Shown piece after piece: positions 37,679-45,456 of a stretch of 64,000 nucleotides of DNA (position 1 is the stretch's first letter; every line of letters begins with the position of its first letter). The notes under the pieces were generated by a model. That model was not told where the DNA came from. It searched no databases and worked only from the letters and a program-made list of their open reading frames with translations. The stretch comes from Bacteroidota bacterium (GTDB taxonomy: Bacteria; Bacteroidota; Bacteroidia; Bacteroidales; JAADJA01), in contig JAHLKX010000004.1 of the NCBI GenBank assembly GCA_020444515.1, forward strand, positions 124,001 through 188,000, written 5' to 3'. A program made the position numbers and the translations under genes.

Positions 37679-38012
37679 TACCTATGTTTATTAATTTTAA
37701 ATAGCGTTTGAAGATTTATGATAATTTCAATTTTTCACTGGTTTTCCCTATTCACTCATAACCAACTCATCATTCTGATCCCTTCTATTGTACTCATGTA
37801 GCTCGCTCATCATCCAAAAACCCTACAACTATATATCAATGCCTACCAACCCCTATACCCAAACTCATCACCCTCATTCATCTCAGTCTCTTCCCTCATC
37901 ATCCGTACAAAATTATAATTATTTAACAAGCTACGTTCATCCACCTCATGCAGAATTACTATTTTTGAGGATTAATCGAATACGAATCATTTTTTTTACA
38001 AAATTTTATTCA
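37679..38012. other. Intergenic stretch before the M20 peptidase
   Basis: It contains AACCCCTATACCC (37845-37857), the inverse of the repeat left of the four-helix gene, then C- and A-rich sequence. Open frame continues in phase with the peptidase but is low-complexity and not protein-like. A promoter is at 37960-37967. Confidence 0.5.
37960..37967 (+). promoter_or_regulatory. -7 element for the M20 peptidase
   Basis: TATTTTTG, 46 bases before the ATG at 38013. It lies inside the longer possible frame from 37788, supporting the later start. Confidence 0.5.
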
Positions 38013-39383
38013 ATGGAAAATTTAAAAAGCTATATCGCAGAGAACAAAGACCGTTTTCTGGAGGAATTATTTGGGTTGATCCGGATCCCATCCATCAGCT
38101 CGCAATCGGAGCATAAGGATGACATGCTGAAAGCAGCGGAATACTGGAAAGAGACCTTGCTGAAGGCCGGTGCTGATAAAGCCGAGATCAAGCCAACAGC
38201 CGGCAATCCGGTTGTTTATGGAGAAAAGATCATTGATCCGGCCAAACCGACCGTTCTGGTGTATGCTCACTATGATGTGATGCCGGTTGATCCGCTTGAC
38301 CTGTGGGACAGCCAACCGTTTGAGCCCGAGATCAGGGATGGAAAGATCTATGCCCGTGGTGCCGATGATGACAAGGGCCAGGGTTTCATGCATGCCAAAG
38401 CGTTTGAATACATGGTAAAGACAGGGAATCTGCCCTGCAATGTAAAATTCATGATCGAGGGTGAAGAGGAGGTGGGATCGCCCAGCCTGGGTAAATGGTG
38501 TGCTGAGAACAAGGACCTGCTGACCGCCGATATCATCCTGGTTTCCGACACCGGCATGATCGCACCCGATATTCCATCCATTACCACCGGCCTGCGCGGA
38601 CTGGCTTACTGGCAGGTAGAAGTGGTGGGTCCGAATCGCGACCTGCACTCCGGATTGTTTGGCGGTGCTGTGGCCAACCCCATCAATGTGTTGAGCAAGA
38701 TGATTGCCGGTATGATTGATGAAAAAGGGAGGATCACCATTCCGGGATTTTACGATGACGTGATGAACGTATCGCAGCAAGAGCGTGATTTACTGGCCAA
38801 AGCACCCTTTGATGTGGAAGAATACAAGAAGGCCATCAATGTAAAGGAGCTGGCAGGCGAAGAGGGTTACTCTACCATGGAGCGGACCGGTATCCGTCCG
38901 TCGTTTGATGTATGTGGTATCTGGGGTGGTTATACCGGCGAAGGGGCCAAAACGGTGCTCCCATCAAAGGCGTATGCCAAGATCTCGACCCGGCTGGTAC
39001 CCAACCAGGATCACCAGAAGATCGCACAGAAGTTCACCGAATATTTTGCTTCGGTAGCTCCGGCTTCGGTGAAAGCAACGGCCACTCCCTTACATGGCGG
39101 ACAGGGTTATGTTTGCCCCATTGATCTGCCGGCTTATAAAGCTGCTGAAAAGGCATTTGAAAAGGTATTTAATAAAAAGCCGGTGCCGGTGCGCAGTGGA
39201 GGAAGCATTCCGATCATTTCGACCTTTGAAGAGGTACTGGGCATCAAGTCGGTGCTGATGGGATTCGGGCTGGAGTCCGATGCCATTCACTCGCCCAATG
39301 AAAATTATCCGCTGGAACAGTTTTTCAATGGGATTGAAACGATTCCTTATTTTTATAAGTACTTTTCTGAACTGGCGAAATAG
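38013..39383 (+). CDS. M20-family dipeptidase
   Basis: A 456-residue metallopeptidase starting MENLKSYIAENKDRFLEEL. The zinc ligands appear in VLVYAHYDVMPVDPL (His, Asp), ARGADDDKGQ (bridging Asp), MIEGEEEVGSP (catalytic Glu pair), ILVSDTGM and the C-terminal IHSPNENYPLEQ (His). The dimerisation domain lies between (GLRGLAYWQVEVVGPNRDLH). It hydrolyses di- or acylated peptides in the cytoplasm. The reading frame extends to 37788, but those residues are low-complexity and precede the promoter. A terminator follows. Confidence 0.93.
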   Translation: MENLKSYIAENKDRFLEELFGLIRIPSISSQSEHKDDMLKAAEYWKETLLKAGADKAEIKPTAGNPVVYGEKIIDPAKPTVLVYAHYDVMPVDPLDLWDSQPFEPEIRDGKIYARGADDDKGQGFMHAKAFEYMVKTGNLPCNVKFMIEGEEEVGSPSLGKWCAENKDLLTADIILVSDTGMIAPDIPSITTGLRGLAYWQVEVVGPNRDLHSGLFGGAVANPINVLSKMIAGMIDEKGRITIPGFYDDVMNVSQQERDLLAKAPFDVEEYKKAINVKELAGEEGYSTMERTGIRPSFDVCGIWGGYTGEGAKTVLPSKAYAKISTRLVPNQDHQKIAQKFTEYFASVAPASVKATATPLHGGQGYVCPIDLPAYKAAEKAFEKVFNKKPVPVRSGGSIPIISTFEEVLGIKSVLMGFGLESDAIHSPNENYPLEQFFNGIETIPYFYKYFSELAK

Positions 39384-39406
39384 TTATGTTTCAAAATATT
39401 TTAATG

Positions 39407-39434
39407 AAGCCGCTTTTAGGAGCGGCTTTTTTTT
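39407..39434 (+). terminator. Terminator of the M20 peptidase gene
   Basis: Stem AAGCCGC/GCGGCTT with an 8-base loop followed by eight more T. It isolates the recombinase region from the upstream gene. Confidence 0.9.
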
Positions 39435-39435
39435 G

Positions 39436-39495
39436 TGCCTGTTCCTTTGTCTTCCCGCCGAGTGGCGGACAGGGACACAAAGTAACCGAAGGCCG
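39436..39495. repeat. Diverged copy of an intergenic palindrome
   Basis: CCTTTGTCTTCCCGCCGAGT, then GGCGGACAGGGACACAAAG, resembles the palindromic phrases of the 34-35 kb island (CTTTTGC-CTTCC...GGGACGCAAAAG). It is an intergenic repeat, not coding. Confidence 0.5.
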
Positions 39496-39612
39496 GTCGT
39501 AAAGTGGAATTGACTTAACTGCTTTTCAGCATAATTAGAGGAAGGTGATTTATTAGCGGCTTTTGATAAACAAATTTTAATCAATAAGCTTGTGAATGAA
39601 TTAATCTGTTAT

Positions 39613-39620
39613 TATCTTTA
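39613..39620 (+). promoter_or_regulatory. Weak -7 element for the recombinase
   Basis: TATCTTTA differs from TAnnTTTG in the last base. It lies 23 bases before the ATG at 39644. A TTG at 39632 could also serve as start. Confidence 0.35.
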
Positions 39621-39643
39621 TAGCTCCTGATTTGATTAGAACC

Positions 39644-40810
39644 ATGTCATTACCGGAAGTATTCGTTAAATACGCAAAGCATAAAGATCAACTGGTTGTT
39701 GCTATTCAATTTCGATACAACGTAGAACTGATTCATCTTATTAAACAGCTAAAAGGCCGGCAGTGGAGTCAAAGTAAAAAATTCTGGTATATACCTTATG
39801 CAGCAAATCCTTTTAAAGAAATTGCCAATATCCTGGATGGAAAAGCGAAGGTGATCATCAATGAAGCAATGCCTGGTGAAAAGATCCCTTACCGAAAAAT
39901 CGGGACCATCAATGAACCTACGAAAGCGTTTATCCATTCATTTCGGAAATACCTGAAAGGGAAGCGATACAGTGAGAGTTCAGTGCGGACTTATTCGGGT
40001 TTGTTGGAGGATTTTTTTGCCTTCCTAAACAGCAAGGAACCCGCGGAGATCACCAACCGGGATGTTGAATTGTATTGTGAGGATGTGCTCGTACCTATGC
40101 ATTATTCCATCAGCACACAGCGGCAATTCATCAGTGCAATTAAACACCTTATCAAGTTTGAGCCCGGGAGTAAGATCGTTGATATCGAACTGGAAACTCC
40201 GGGTAAATCGTTGTACCGCCCCATTGTACTTTCAAAAGAGGAGGTAATTGATCTGTTGAGGAATACGCGCAATTTAAAACACCGGGCCACGCTGGCGCTG
40301 ATTTATTCAGCGGGATTGCGGATCAGTGAAGTACTGAATTTAAAAATAAGCGATATCGACATTGACCGCTGTCAGGTATTTATAAGGCAGGCGAAAGGTC
40401 GCAAGGACCGGATGGTTATCCTGGCAGAAAGCTTTCTTCCGTTGCTTCAGAATTATTATACGACCTATCAACCTAAGGAATATTTTATTGAAGGTGCACC
40501 GGGGAAAAAATACAGTGCAGAGAGTATCCGATCGTTTTTAAAAGTTTCGTGCCGGCGGGCGCAGATAAAAAAGCATGTAACCCCGCATACGTTGCGTCAT
40601 TCCTTTGCGACCCATTTGCTTGAGAGCGGTGTTGATTTGAGGTATATACAGGTTTTGCTTGGGCATAGCCGGCCTGAAACGACGATGATATATACGCATG
40701 TCAGCAGAAAAGATCTGTTGAAGATAAGCAGTCCATTGGATACGGCCTTAAAAGAGTTAGCGGAAGCGGATAAAGACAATAATAAACTACTGTTATCCCG
40801 CAATTATTGA
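39644..40810 (+). CDS. Tyrosine recombinase adjacent to the cassette array (candidate cassette integrase)
   Basis: A 388-residue tyrosine recombinase (392 if the TTG at 39632 is used). In 388-residue numbering the catalytic set is Arg226 (GLRISEVL), Lys251/254 (AKGRKDR), His315 and Arg318 (HTLRHSFATHL), His341 (LLGHS) and Tyr350 (MIYTHV). The core-binding domain is about 85-175. Before it, residues 10-72 (IQFRYNVELIHLIKQL...WSQSKKFWYIP) resemble the HARP-like module that precedes some Bacteroidota integrases. From the Lys patch to HTLRH there are only about 58 residues, as in XerC/D and not the roughly 100 of IntI1. It reads toward the array and stops 34 bases before the first core site. Confidence 0.9.
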   Translation: MSLPEVFVKYAKHKDQLVVAIQFRYNVELIHLIKQLKGRQWSQSKKFWYIPYAANPFKEIANILDGKAKVIINEAMPGEKIPYRKIGTINEPTKAFIHSFRKYLKGKRYSESSVRTYSGLLEDFFAFLNSKEPAEITNRDVELYCEDVLVPMHYSISTQRQFISAIKHLIKFEPGSKIVDIELETPGKSLYRPIVLSKEEVIDLLRNTRNLKHRATLALIYSAGLRISEVLNLKISDIDIDRCQVFIRQAKGRKDRMVILAESFLPLLQNYYTTYQPKEYFIEGAPGKKYSAESIRSFLKVSCRRAQIKKHVTPHTLRHSFATHLLESGVDLRYIQVLLGHSRPETTMIYTHVSRKDLLKISSPLDTALKELAEADKDNNKLLLSRNY

Positions 40811-40817
40811 CGGGATA
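40794..40817 (+). other. Hairpin spanning the recombinase stop
   Basis: TATCCCG and CGGGATA form a perfect 7-bp stem around a 10-base loop that contains the recombinase stop codon. It may be part of the attI structure or a weak terminator without a T tract. Confidence 0.5.
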
Positions 40818-40821
40818 TCCG

Positions 40822-40829
40822 TAAGTTTG
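40822..40829 (+). promoter_or_regulatory. Candidate cassette (Pc-like) promoter, -7 element
   Basis: TAAGTTTG fits TAnnTTTG and lies between the recombinase stop and the first core site. Transcription would begin near 40836 and run into cassette 1. A -33 element at proper spacing is not visible. Confidence 0.4.
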
Positions 40830-40844
40830 TATGTGATATAACGA

Positions 40845-40851
40845 GTTGGCG
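40845..40851 (+). other. First recombination core site (candidate attI)
   Basis: GTTGGCG at 40845-40851. The ten bases GTTGGCGATA are the exact reverse complement of TATCGCCAAC at 41518-41527, which opens the attC ending cassette 1. By integron logic the cut lies between G40845 and T40846. It lies 3' of the recombinase gene. Confidence 0.7.
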
Positions 40852-40856
40852 ATAAT

Positions 40857-41510
40857 ATGAAAAGGATAGTAGCGATAATATTGTTTTTAATTTCAATTTG
40901 TTGTTATGGCCAATTTGAAAGCCATAAGTTTGAACTTGATACACTAATTTATTTCTATACCTTAGACTCAGATACGATAAATGGTAATTATATTGAAAAT
41001 GACTCTGCAACAGGATATATTAAACAATACAGAAAATTGATTTATAAAAGAAAAGCAATAAGACCTCTAATCCCTTTTGATAGTATCCAATATGATTATG
41101 ATATTCAAATTGACAGAATGTATTTTGGTGAACTTCATAATGGTGAAAAAGTGGGCAAGTGGATAAAGTGGAGCTTTGGTGGAACGACGTATTGTTGGGA
41201 GCAATCAATCTTTGCAATGTATGTAATCGAATATAAAAAAGATACAATCGTTTTTGAAAATGGATTATTACGGCCTTTCAATAAGAGAATCACCTATGTG
41301 GGAGACAGTTCAGAAGTATATGGACAGACTTCAACTGAATCTGATTACTTAATTGAATTCAAATGTGAAAATAAAAGGATTTGTAAATATTGGCTTACTG
41401 AGCCAAAACAAATTATTGACTCAAGTAATTATGCCGACTTACATTTTAAATTAGGTCAATTTGAAATAGGAGAATATGATAGAAAAATAAAAAAAATGAT
41501 AAAAGAATAA
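40857..41510 (+). CDS. Cassette 1: secreted hypothetical protein
   Basis: A 217-residue protein starting 11 bases after the core site. The N-terminus MKRIVAIILFLISICCYGQ is a signal peptide. The rest has no recognised domain; a MORN-like phrase (GELHNGEKVGKWIKW) and many aromatic beta-type stretches suggest a small extracytoplasmic beta-sheet protein. It is AT-rich compared with the core genes. Its closeness to the core leaves no room for its own promoter, so it may depend on the candidate Pc. The function is unknown, as for many cassette genes. Confidence 0.8.
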   Translation: MKRIVAIILFLISICCYGQFESHKFELDTLIYFYTLDSDTINGNYIENDSATGYIKQYRKLIYKRKAIRPLIPFDSIQYDYDIQIDRMYFGELHNGEKVGKWIKWSFGGTTYCWEQSIFAMYVIEYKKDTIVFENGLLRPFNKRITYVGDSSEVYGQTSTESDYLIEFKCENKRICKYWLTEPKQIIDSSNYADLHFKLGQFEIGEYDRKIKKMIKE

Positions 41511-41517
41511 AACATAC

Positions 41518-41645
41518 TATCGCCAACACAGGATAAATGCAATACCGGCAAACGTGGAATTAAATGAAATTAATAAATATCGTACCCAGACAACAGAGAG
41601 ACAGGTAACCAATCCGGTACTGCACTTATCCTGGGAACGTTAGGC
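41518..41645 (+). other. attC1 site
   Basis: It opens with TATCGCCAAC and closes with GTTAGGC (41639-41645). The inner arms AGGATAAATGCAATACCGG (41530-41548) and CCGGTACTGCACTTATCCT (41614-41632) pair over 17 of 19 positions. The two mismatches are A/C on top, which become T/G wobbles on the bottom strand. Confidence 0.88.
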
Positions 41646-41663
41646 AACATAATAAAACACAGA

Positions 41664-42494
41664 ATGATACGAACCTCAGTCATTGAAAAATTTGATAACA
41701 TAATCAAGATTGGTACAACATTAAAAGAAAACTGGTATAGAGGTCATTCAAGTATAATTGAGGAGTTGACGCCTGGAATATATCGAAAACCATATTCAAA
41801 CAAAATATATCAAGAATTTAGATCTGATATCGAATTTCAATATGCTGAAGATTTTAAAAGAAAAGCACCCTCTATTTCAACAAATTTACCTGAAATAGAC
41901 AATCACATTGAATGGCTATTCCTAATGCAACATCACGGAGTACCAACAAGATTATTGGATTGGACTGAAAATATTTTAGTAGCAACATTTTTTGCTGTCG
42001 AATCAGATTTGGATAAAGATGCTGAATTATGGACCTTCTTACCTTGGAAATTAAATGAACAACATGGTTTTTATGGACTTCCTTCAAACAGTAAAAACAA
42101 AACGCTTCAGTTTCTTTCGCATGAAATTTTCCATAGCAATCCTGAAAAATTAAAAGAAGAATTTGGATTATCTGAAACTCCAAAAGCACCTATGGCTTTT
42201 CTTCCTCCATTATTACATCCACGAATTAGTGTTCAACAAAGTTGTTTTACAATTCATCCCAATCCTCAAAAGGGCTATAGTATTACCGAAATAATTACAG
42301 ATAGCAAATTTTTAATGAGATACATAATTCCAAAAGAACTAAAAAAGACTTTTCGAAGAAATTTAAATAATCTGGGAATTACCTATCGGACACTTTTCCC
42401 AGACTTAGATGGTTTAGCTAAATCATTGAAAGATAAAGAAGATATTATTGCTTGGGGACAACCTGATGCATTAATTTTCAAAGAATATAAATAA
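41664..42494 (+). CDS. Cassette 2: FRG-domain protein
   Basis: A 276-residue protein with the FRG signature: WYRGHS at residues 24-29 and QHHGVPTRLLDW at 89-100, followed by ILVATFFAVE. FRG domains occur in phage-defence and toxin-like proteins. The biochemical activity is unsettled. There is no signal peptide. It starts 24 bases after the core site, and its stop lies 4 bases before the attC2 opening. It is AT-rich. A defence role fits cassette cargo but is inference. Confidence 0.88.
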   Translation: MIRTSVIEKFDNIIKIGTTLKENWYRGHSSIIEELTPGIYRKPYSNKIYQEFRSDIEFQYAEDFKRKAPSISTNLPEIDNHIEWLFLMQHHGVPTRLLDWTENILVATFFAVESDLDKDAELWTFLPWKLNEQHGFYGLPSNSKNKTLQFLSHEIFHSNPEKLKEEFGLSETPKAPMAFLPPLLHPRISVQQSCFTIHPNPQKGYSITEIITDSKFLMRYIIPKELKKTFRRNLNNLGITYRTLFPDLDGLAKSLKDKEDIIAWGQPDALIFKEYK

Positions 42495-42498
42495 TTAC

Positions 42499-42619
42499 GT
42501 TGCCTAACAAAGGCTCATAAGCAATACTGGCAGAAGTGGAATTAATGGAAAACAAAAACATAAAAGTAAGCTACGAAAGATGTACTTTTAAATCCAGTAC
42601 TGCTCATAGCCAAAACCGT
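42499..42619 (+). other. attC2 site, interrupted at its core by an IS
   Basis: It opens with GTTGCCTAAC (42499-42508), the exact reverse complement of GTTAGGCAAC that starts cassette 2. The arms are GGCTCATAAGCAATACTGG (42512-42530) and CCAGTACTGCTCATAGCC (42594-42611). They pair fully except for one unpaired C (42516) and two bottom-strand T/G wobbles. The core GTT is split: G42618-T42619 on the left and G44297-T44298-T44299 on the right of the IS. Confidence 0.88.
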
Positions 42620-44294
42620 CAGACTGTCTAAAAACCCACAATCAGCTGTTAAAAACAAATACAGATAATTTTCATCCAAAAGCCCTAATTTCCGACCTTT
42701 AAATTATGAGATTTATTCAAGGTCAAGATCGAACACAAGCCACCCTTTTCCCCGTTTCATTGGATGCCACGATTGATCCCGACAATGAAGTCCGGATCAT
42801 CGACTTGTTTGTGGATAGCCTTCAACTGAAAGACTTCGGATTCCGGGCTGATTTTCCTGAGAACGGACGCCCGGCTTATCACCCTTCTGATATTCTGAAG
42901 CTCTACATTTACGGTTATATGAACAAGGTGCGTTCATCGCGCGATCTGGAAAAGGAGTGCAAACGAAACATCGAAGTGATGTGGTTATTAAAAAGCTTAA
43001 AGCCCGACCACAACACCATTTCCAACTTTCGAAGGGACAATCCCACGGCCATTAAAAAGGTATTCCGAGCCACTGTGCAAATGGCCAAACACTTTAACCT
43101 GATCGGGGCCCGGCTGCTGGCAGGCGACAGCAGCAAGTTCAGAGCGCAAAACAGCAAGAAGAACAACTTCAATCAAAAGAAGATCGGACGGCACATCGGG
43201 TACATCGATAACAAGGTGGATGAATACAATAAGAAGCTGGCCGAAGCCGACGGGGAAGAACAGCAGCAAATTAACAATGACATTGACAAACAAAACCGTC
43301 GTAAAGACAAATACCTAAAGCTCGAGAAGCAGTTGAAAGAGACCGGCCAGGTCCAGGTATCCACCTCCGATCCCGATAGCCGGCAGATGATAATCCGCAA
43401 TAACATTACCGAGGTGGCATACAACGTGCAAACTACCGTAGATGCAAAACACAACCTTCCCGTTGATTACAAGGTGACCAATGCAAACGACTCAAAAGCC
43501 ATGGGCAACATGCTACAGCGAGCTAAAACCATTCTTGGAACAAATAGCTTTACAGCTCTCTACGACAAAGGCTACCACACCGGAAGCGAATTTGATATCG
43601 CCGAGAAACTGGGCATTGAAGTGATGGTGGCCATTCCGGCCAGGCCAACTACATCCCATGCCCCTGATCCTGAATACGACGTTGAACACTTTTTTTATAA
43701 CGAACAATCCGACACCTACACCTGTCCCCAGGGACATACCATGACCACCAACGGAACCTGGCACCAGTCCAAAAGCGGCAGCATGTTCCAGCAATACCGA
43801 ACCCCGCAGTGTAAGAGCTGCCCCGTCCGGCCAAAGTGCACCAAGTCAGCGCTTAATGGAAAAATCATCCAGCGACGTAAGTATGCTAAGAACATCGAAG
43901 ACAACAGGATCAGGATGGAAAACAACCTGGCCACTTACAAACGACGGCAGGCCATAGTGGAGCACCCCTACGGTACCATCAAACGGCAGTGGGGGTTCAG
44001 CTACATCACCACCAAAAAATACATGAAAAGGGCAAGTTCCGATGTAGGACTGATGTTTGTGGCTTACAACATTCGTCGGTTAATCAGTATTTTAGGGAAA
44101 AATGGATTCAAAAACTACCTGGAAAGGGTAGCTTTTTCCATATCCGGGTTAAAACAGAAAATATTGTTGAAATTAGTTAAATTTAGAGCACTCAAATTTT
44201 GCCGATCAATGATCAAATCTTTATTTGAAAGTCCCTTAAATTGGCTTAAATTTGATCGGTTATTAATCAATTTAGGTAGTTTTTAGACGAACTG
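42620..44294 (+). mobile_element. IS1182-like insertion sequence
   Basis: A 1675-bp element. The ends are CAGACTGTCTAAAAAC (left) and, read inward from the right, CAGTTCGTCTAAAAAC: 13 of 16 identical. The flanking CCGT (42616-42619 and 44295-44298) is a 4-bp target duplication. One intact transposase gene fills the element. The unaltered duplication suggests a recent insertion. Confidence 0.92.
42706..44286 (+). CDS. IS1182-family transposase
   Basis: A 526-residue transposase. The N-terminal DUF772 part reads RPAYHPSDILKLYIYGYMNKVRSSRDLEKEC and the DDE core has LAGDSSKFRAQNSKKNNF. A charged coiled coil (IDNKVDEYNKKLAEAD) follows, then TALYDKGYHTGSEF and CKSCPVRPKC (zinc-like cysteines). The C-terminus has VEHPYGTIKRQWGF. 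Length and motifs match IS1182. It appears intact and is richer in G+C than the cassette genes around it. It stops 8 bases before the right end of the element. Confidence 0.95.
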   Translation: MRFIQGQDRTQATLFPVSLDATIDPDNEVRIIDLFVDSLQLKDFGFRADFPENGRPAYHPSDILKLYIYGYMNKVRSSRDLEKECKRNIEVMWLLKSLKPDHNTISNFRRDNPTAIKKVFRATVQMAKHFNLIGARLLAGDSSKFRAQNSKKNNFNQKKIGRHIGYIDNKVDEYNKKLAEADGEEQQQINNDIDKQNRRKDKYLKLEKQLKETGQVQVSTSDPDSRQMIIRNNITEVAYNVQTTVDAKHNLPVDYKVTNANDSKAMGNMLQRAKTILGTNSFTALYDKGYHTGSEFDIAEKLGIEVMVAIPARPTTSHAPDPEYDVEHFFYNEQSDTYTCPQGHTMTTNGTWHQSKSGSMFQQYRTPQCKSCPVRPKCTKSALNGKIIQRRKYAKNIEDNRIRMENNLATYKRRQAIVEHPYGTIKRQWGFSYITTKKYMKRASSDVGLMFVAYNIRRLISILGKNGFKNYLERVAFSISGLKQKILLKLVKFRALKFCRSMIKSLFESPLNWLKFDRLLINLGSF

Positions 44295-44385
44295 CCGTTG
44301 TGTTTAATGCTAAGAGACATCGTGCTACTAATAAAAGAATAAGCTGAAAGATGATTTTAAAACACCATTCAGCTGTTCTGAAAAT

Positions 44386-44730
44386 TTAATCGTGAGATTC
44401 GACGTGCCAGGCCTGTTCTACAGTGTGAAGATTAGCCTTGATGTCTGTTGTCCAACTTTTAACCTTAGCAGACAAACCTGATTTCATGATTTTTTCAGCG
44501 TGTTCGCTTTTCATGAAGTTTGTAAATTTTTCACGACTTGTCCATAAAGAGATACCTGTAATAGGACCGTTCTTTTGTTCGGGCTTCAATGACATGCTCA
44601 TTAATGCTCCATCCTGTTCTTTTATCATTTCAGAAGTTTCTTTTAACATGTTTAATACTTCATCAAAATGTTCATCTTTTGGAAAATAGTTCTCTGTTAC
44701 TAAATACGGTTTTGTATCCATTTTATTCAA
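44386..44730 (-). CDS. Cassette 3: antibiotic biosynthesis monooxygenase (ABM)-like protein
   Basis: A 114-residue ferredoxin-like-fold protein. Typical ABM segments are YLVTENYFPKDEHFDEVLNMLKET, GALMSMSLKPEQ and GISLWTSREKFTNFMKSEHAEK. Members act on quinone-like compounds or are just small binding proteins; no cofactor is needed. It is the only cassette gene on the minus strand and is divergent from the MarR gene across a 121-base region with an operator-like palindrome, so it is probably a MarR target. The start may be the ATG at 44730 or 44721. Confidence 0.78.
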   Translation of the reverse strand: MNKMDTKPYLVTENYFPKDEHFDEVLNMLKETSEMIKEQDGALMSMSLKPEQKNGPITGISLWTSREKFTNFMKSEHAEKIMKSGLSAKVKSWTTDIKANLHTVEQAWHVESHD

Positions 44731-44775
44731 ATTTTAAGTTATTAAAAATATATTACTATGTTTTCGATACAAATA

Positions 44776-44799
44776 TATGTATTTAGATTCAAATACATA
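44776..44799. promoter_or_regulatory. Operator-like palindrome in the ABM-MarR divergent region
   Basis: TATGTATTT, a 6-base spacer and AAATACATA form a perfect 9-bp inverted repeat. It overlaps the ABM-side -7 candidate TATATTTG (minus strand, 44770-44777) and lies upstream of the MarR promoter. This is the expected place for MarR to repress both directions. Confidence 0.65.
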
Positions 44800-44815
44800 G
44801 TTATAGCGCATTTAT

Positions 44816-44847
44816 TTTGTATGTTTTTGATATAAATTGTATTTTTG
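44816..44847 (+). promoter_or_regulatory. Promoter of the MarR-SDR pair
   Basis: TTTG (44816-44819), a 20-base spacer and TATTTTTG (44840-44847) fit the consensus. The -7 element ends 4 bases before the ATG at 44852, so the transcript may be leaderless. Confidence 0.65.
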
Positions 44848-44851
44848 GAAT

Positions 44852-45454
44852 ATGAATAATTCATTAAATATTGTAACTGAGTTGGTTGAACAACTTAAAA
44901 GGTTTGAAAGCGAAAAGGGGCAAGAACCAAAAGACCTTAAAGAATTTACCGTTTGGTTAAATCAAGTTGTTTTTGAGCATCATACTTCTTCGGAGTCGGG
45001 TCATGAAAAAAATGATATTGATATGGAGTTAACTTTTCTTCTGATAATGCAAAACAAACATTACAAAACATATTGTAAAGAAGCATTAGTTGAAACTGAA
45101 ATAAATTCTCCTGATGAATATAGCTTTTTATATCATTTAAGCTTAGTTGACAGTTTTAGAAAAATGGAATTAATTCATATTCACCTCTTAGAAGCCCCAT
45201 CTGGAATTGAGGTTATTAAAAGACTGTTAAAAAAGGACTTTATTGAGGAATTTGATGACCCCGATGATAAAAGGGCAAAACGTGTTAGAATAACTGAGAA
45301 AGGTAGACTTGAAACTGAGCGGTTAACACCAAATATGAAGAAAGTTTATTCCAAAATGACAGCAGAAATGTCATTTAAAGAAAAAAGTCATGTAATATCA
45401 TTTCTTAGAGAACTAAACGATTATCATTCAACCCCAAAAGACAAAAGGAAATAA
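44852..45454 (+). CDS. Cassette 3: MarR-family regulator
   Basis: A 200-residue winged-helix protein. The DNA-binding part has IHIHLLEAPSGIEVIKRLLKKDFIEEFDDPDDKRAKRVRITEKG, a MarR wing with the D-x-R-AKRV-x-IT pattern. The frame extends to an ATG at 44837, but the promoter's -7 element lies there, so the ATG at 44852 (MNNSLNIVTEL) is used. It starts next to its promoter and its stop is 2 bases before the SDR gene. It probably represses itself, the SDR and the divergent ABM gene. Confidence 0.85.
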   Translation: MNNSLNIVTELVEQLKRFESEKGQEPKDLKEFTVWLNQVVFEHHTSSESGHEKNDIDMELTFLLIMQNKHYKTYCKEALVETEINSPDEYSFLYHLSLVDSFRKMELIHIHLLEAPSGIEVIKRLLKKDFIEEFDDPDDKRAKRVRITEKGRLETERLTPNMKKVYSKMTAEMSFKEKSHVISFLRELNDYHSTPKDKRK

Positions 45455-45456
45455 CT

